From JAZDOH01 sp043798815 (GTDB lineage Bacteria; Patescibacteriota; Gracilibacteria; UM-FILTER-43-11), in assembly GCA_043798815.1 (NCBI GenBank), contig JAZDOH010000049.1:1-24239 (forward strand): a DNA stretch of 24,239 nucleotides, given 5' to 3'. The position numbers and the translations under genes were made by a program. The notes below the pieces were generated by a model, which saw only the letters and a program-made list of their open reading frames with translations, did not search any database and was not told where the DNA came from. The stretch's first letter is position 1, and every line of letters starts with the position of its first letter. Shown in pieces: positions 21,787 through 24,239 of this stretch.

Positions 21787-22536
21787 ATGACGCCCAATGT
21801 GATTTTTTTCATCGCCTTTTTCCTCGCCTTTTCCCTGCTCGAATTGATGCTGATCGTTTTACTCAACCGTTTTGCCAGAGGTCATTGGGTTTTTTTCATC
21901 GATAAAATCATCCGATTCCAAGTGCATCACCGAAACTCTTTGCGTTGGTTCGCTTATGGGAGTTTATTTGTGGCGGCTTTGTTTCTTTTTTATTCCGGCT
22001 CGCTGGGAGGGGTGCTTTTTGCCGCAACACCCGAGCTCCGGTGGTTTTCCCTGAGTTTGGCGGGAGTCATGATCCTGATCTACTTGCTGATGACTCGTCG
22101 GGCCTCCAAGTTGGCCATTGAACGACGCATTCACACGTACCTGTATGCGCTCTTTTCACTATTTCTATTCGCATTCATCGTGGTTTTGGCGGATCAAATG
22201 TACGGGAGTTATCAGGAGTGGATGAATGATACCCTCATCCGCCCGACCGTGCGCCAGGTTCAGCAAACCCTGGATCAGCAACAAAAGAACGTCCTCCTGG
22301 AAAAATTCCAGGCACAGGCGAAAGCGGGGGAATGCCAGCCGGTGGATTATCGCGCGCAGGAAGGGGAGGGATTGAAGCAATTTGTGTTTGTGGCGTCGGA
22401 TCCGGATTTGATTGCATCGGATTACGTGGACGGCATGGACATCAGCACCGAACTCAGAGGCCAAGCTTGCACCGACGGCGAAAACACCTTCCTCCTCAAA
22501 CGCGATGGGAGCTGGTATTGGGTAATATCATCATAG
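21787..22536 (+). CDS. Orphan integral membrane protein with soluble C-terminal domain, 249 aa
   Basis: Not recognised. Four hydrophobic segments (about 4-28, 55-75, 81-99, 115-135) are followed by a soluble, probably extracytoplasmic domain of about 110 residues with two cysteines (GECQPVDY and GQACTDGE) that could form a disulfide. The segment between (EWMNDTLIRPTVRQVQQTLD) looks helical. The ATG at 21787 is preferred to a TTG at 21751, because the first 12 residues from the TTG are polar and out of keeping with a membrane protein start. TTGCGC (21751-21756) and TAACCT 17 bases on is a weak candidate promoter. A repeat lies just upstream. Confidence 0.7.
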   Translation: MTPNVIFFIAFFLAFSLLELMLIVLLNRFARGHWVFFIDKIIRFQVHHRNSLRWFAYGSLFVAALFLFYSGSLGGVLFAATPELRWFSLSLAGVMILIYLLMTRRASKLAIERRIHTYLYALFSLFLFAFIVVLADQMYGSYQEWMNDTLIRPTVRQVQQTLDQQQKNVLLEKFQAQAKAGECQPVDYRAQEGEGLKQFVFVASDPDLIASDYVDGMDISTELRGQACTDGENTFLLKRDGSWYWVISS

Positions 22537-22559
22537 GTTATTTTTTTATGATTTTAGAT

Positions 22560-22588
22560 TTGACTAAAGAGTAATTTTAGTGTATGAT
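22560..22588 (+). promoter_or_regulatory. Promoter of the 137-aa gene: TTGACT-17-TATGAT
   Basis: TTGACT (22560-22565), 17-base spacer, TATGAT (22583-22588). The predicted start is near 22595, with an A/T-rich leader of about 18 bases lacking a Shine-Dalgarno before the ATG at 22613. Confidence 0.65.
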
Positions 22589-22612
22589 GACAGTAAATTA
22601 ACTTTTTAAAAA

Positions 22613-23026
22613 ATGTCTGATGCTGTCGTAGAACCTTTTTTACCCGATGTACCCACCGAGTTACCTGATGATCCGGTCGAATTGGTTAAAAGCTGGATTG
22701 GCAGAATAGGGGAAGCTCTTAAATTAAGAGCGAATAAAGCTATCGCAGACATGGAGGCTGTTGATGGCAGAGTTGCCAAGAGACAAGTGTTAAATGTAGG
22801 TATCGAAGCTTTACGGGATGAGATTGGCGGACCTGGGCGAAAAGAGATCAGGCGTAAAGGGTATGAGCTAAGAGAGGCTCTCAGGATGGCGGGTAGGGGT
22901 AAAGAGATACAACCAGTTTTGGATCTGCAATATGTAGATGCAATTTTAGAACTTCAGAAGACACAAAGAGAAAGGATTGAAGCTGTACGGCATCGTATTT
23001 TAAGAGTAGGCGGTTCAGCAGATTAA
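22613..23026 (+). CDS. Orphan hypothetical protein, 137 aa
   Basis: Not recognised. An acidic, proline-containing N-terminus (VEPFLPDVPTELPDDP) is followed by about 110 residues of charged helix (LVKSWIGRIGEALKLRANKA and LRDEIGGPGRKEIRRKGYE), ending in a basic segment (RERIEAVRHRILRVGG). No cysteines and no membrane segments. It has a good promoter of its own and stands 114 bases from the next gene, which also has its own promoter, so the two are separate units. Function unknown. Confidence 0.68.
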   Translation: MSDAVVEPFLPDVPTELPDDPVELVKSWIGRIGEALKLRANKAIADMEAVDGRVAKRQVLNVGIEALRDEIGGPGRKEIRRKGYELREALRMAGRGKEIQPVLDLQYVDAILELQKTQRERIEAVRHRILRVGGSAD

Positions 23027-23074
23027 TGAATACCAAGATTCGGATTTTGAAAGTAATTACCCCAAGATTCAACA

Positions 23075-23102
23075 TTGACAAAGCTAAATTTGTATGTATA
23101 AT
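23075..23102 (+). promoter_or_regulatory. Perfect-consensus promoter: TTGACA-16-TATAAT
   Basis: TTGACA (23075-23080), 16-base spacer, TATAAT (23097-23102): both hexamers are perfect. The start should be near 23109, giving a leader of about 32 bases before the ATG at 23141. The strongest promoter by sequence in the window, apparently serving a single orphan gene. Confidence 0.75.
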
Positions 23103-23140
23103 ACGAGTATCTTTTTATCTCTTCACACTCTTGATGCACA

Positions 23141-23575
23141 ATGAAGAAAAACCCCGACCACCCACCATACGGGAGACCCGTTCCAGATCTCTTAAGTGAG
23201 ATGGCTGCAAGTGGTATTCTGAATTTTGGTGATTATCCTTATGCAGAAACACGGAGATGTCATGATATCGGAGATGCTAATAGGAGTCTTGTGAGTGAAT
23301 TGCTGCAAAGAATCGGAGATAGGGACATGTGCTTAGAATACGACGATGCAGCAAGATTGTTCGTAGATGGTTTGCCAGATGCTGAAGCTGGAGATTCTGC
23401 AGGTTCAAGAAAGGTAGAATTTGACTACGATGCTCATGCCAGAGCAATCATCAGAGCTGCCAGATTACAATGTGGTGAATGCAGAAATTTTAAGTGCCCA
23501 CGACGTTTTGAAAAGAAGTCACGAGGACGTCGATTTAGAATTTTAATTGATGCCGCTCTGAACTGCTTGCGCTAA
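23141..23575 (+). CDS. Orphan protein with a C-terminal cysteine cluster, 144 aa
   Basis: Not recognised. An N-terminal polar, proline-rich segment is followed by a mixed, acidic middle (RIGDRDMCLEYDDAARLF) and a basic C-terminal third containing CGECRNFKCPRRFEKKSRGR (about residues 113-132). The C-x2-C-x4-C spacing with nearby Arg/Lys suggests a metal-binding, nucleic-acid-contacting element, though three cysteines alone do not make a standard zinc finger; Cys41 or Cys53 or Cys142 could supply a fourth ligand. No membrane segment. It has its own perfect-consensus promoter and is followed by 27 bases and a convergent gene. Confidence 0.68.
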   Translation: MKKNPDHPPYGRPVPDLLSEMAASGILNFGDYPYAETRRCHDIGDANRSLVSELLQRIGDRDMCLEYDDAARLFVDGLPDAEAGDSAGSRKVEFDYDAHARAIIRAARLQCGECRNFKCPRRFEKKSRGRRFRILIDAALNCLR

Positions 23576-23602
23576 TTCTAAGAAGTTAGGCCAATTTTCG
23601 CT

Positions 23603-24239
23603 TTAAAAGCTAAAGTCGATTTTCTCCTGTTCCACAAAGCCGCGTGGGCTGAAGGCGCTGATGGTCAGTTTTAGTTTTTTGCCTTTGCGAATGGCAGTTT
23701 TGGCTATTTTAAGTTCGGTGGTGAGCGAGTTTTTTAGGCTGAATTCGAGTTTACCGTCTACCATGAAAACCGTTAAGAAACGGGTGGTCGTTGGAGGCGT
23801 AAGCCAGCGGATTAAAAAGTAATTCTCGGTTTCTTCGATCACCCGGATATTCAATTTGCGCTGGTCGGTGAGTTTGACGGCATCCGGAGTGATGGAGCTT
23901 TTCACTTTGGCGTGCGCCGATTCGCTCCAAAACGAACTTTTGTTTCCCGCGGCGTCCACAGCCATCACATAAAAGTAATAATCGGTGTCATTTTCCAAAT
24001 TTTCCACAGCCAGGTAAGCGTTTTTGGTGGATTGTTGATTTTCAGCGCTGTCCGCAGTCATTTTTTTACGGTCCATTGGGTAGCGGGAGGTGCTCACAAG
24101 GTAATGATCCACCGCAACGTTGTCGGTAGCGGTGCGCCAATACACATAAGCTTTTCCGTTGCGCGGGATCGCACGCACTCGTGTCACGTCGCTGGGGCGG
24201 ATGACGTCTCCCGTGGTCACTTTCGGAACCGAAATTCCT
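23603..24239 (-). CDS. C-terminal part of a fibronectin type III-like extracytoplasmic protein
   Basis: The frame is open to the right edge (an apparent GTG at 24220 is probably internal, since SVPKV precedes it in frame). The visible 212 residues begin with a fibronectin type III domain: RPSDVTRVRAIPRNGKAYVY, W-R-x-A-T-D-N-V-A-V-D-H-Y, then DTDYYFYVMAVDAAGNKSSF. The phrase AVDAAGNKS is the family's usual closing strand. A second, less clear beta-rich domain follows (about 110-205), ending in KLKLTISAFSPRGFVEQEKI. There is no sorting signal or membrane segment at the C-terminus. Such domains are typical of secreted or surface proteins of this kind of bacterium; the N-terminal part lies outside the window. 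Confidence 0.8.
   Translation of the reverse strand, partial: GISVPKVTTGDVIRPSDVTRVRAIPRNGKAYVYWRTATDNVAVDHYLVSTSRYPMDRKKMTADSAENQQSTKNAYLAVENLENDTDYYFYVMAVDAAGNKSSFWSESAHAKVKSSITPDAVKLTDQRKLNIRVIEETENYFLIRWLTPPTTTRFLTVFMVDGKLEFSLKNSLTTELKIAKTAIRKGKKLKLTISAFSPRGFVEQEKIDFSF

Noticed and set aside
23576..23602. Bidirectional terminator between the Cys-cluster gene and the fibronectin-III-like gene
   Set aside because: An imperfect CTAA/TTAG inverted repeat is present but without a T run on either strand.

Overview
The window is a gene-dense bacterial chromosome segment (about 26 protein genes, no tRNA, rRNA, CRISPR or transposase seen). UGA acts as a stop codon (wecG-family gene, lepA and lysC all end in it), so the SR1/Gracilibacteria code is excluded. 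Small housekeeping genes, many orphan helical or coiled-coil proteins, tandem membrane PH-domain proteins, few Shine-Dalgarno motifs and several -10 boxes placed 6-9 nt before start codons suggest a Candidate Phyla Radiation (Patescibacteria) genome, perhaps Peregrinibacteria-like. That placement is inference; no marker phylogeny was possible.

Layout. 1-2318 (+): tail of an upstream CDS (methyltransferase-like) running in frame into a WecG/TagA/CpsF glycosyltransferase, then two tandem bacterial PH-domain membrane proteins. 2368-4275 (+): a 635-aa charged helical orphan. 4272-6015 (-): an endonuclease/exonuclease/phosphatase-family protein and two orphans. 6042-7122 (+): rpmA (L27) and an orphan, divergent from the preceding block with -35 boxes that share a base. 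7119-11506 (-): an apparent operon encoding aspartate kinase, diaminopimelate decarboxylase, riboflavin synthase, lumazine synthase and a STAS protein, preceded by a short leader ORF and a terminator/antiterminator. 11541-13328 (-): lepA. 13469-17054 (+): a small membrane protein, a MazEF-like toxin-antitoxin pair and a P-type ATPase. 17028-18377 (-): an N-terminally anchored protein with seven repeats, probably a seven-bladed beta-propeller. 18477-21394 (+): ftsK and rsmE. 21354-23575: a small membrane-anchored coiled-coil protein (-), a membrane protein (+) and two orphans with consensus promoters (+). 23603-24239 (-): C-terminal part of a fibronectin-III-like protein.

The most striking element is the lysC leader (11393-11544). 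A consensus promoter (TTGACA-17-TATAAA) drives a 17-codon ORF, MNSIAQALTGSKKNKTP, whose end is rich in Lys, Asn and Thr, all aspartate-family products. An 11-nt segment starting in its stop codon pairs perfectly with the 5' arm of an intrinsic terminator that abuts the aspartate kinase start. This is the architecture of a ribosome-mediated attenuator, here in a minimal three-segment form. Other notable points are ribH lacking any ATG/GTG/TTG start for its conserved N-terminus next to a heptameric repeat that recurs 14 kb away, a MazF-like protein lacking both catalytic residues, and a P-type ATPase with an altered ion-binding site.

No stretch longer than about 300 bases lacks a gene; the largest gaps are 140 bases (13329-13468), 114 bases (23027-23140) and 109 bases (13664-13772).
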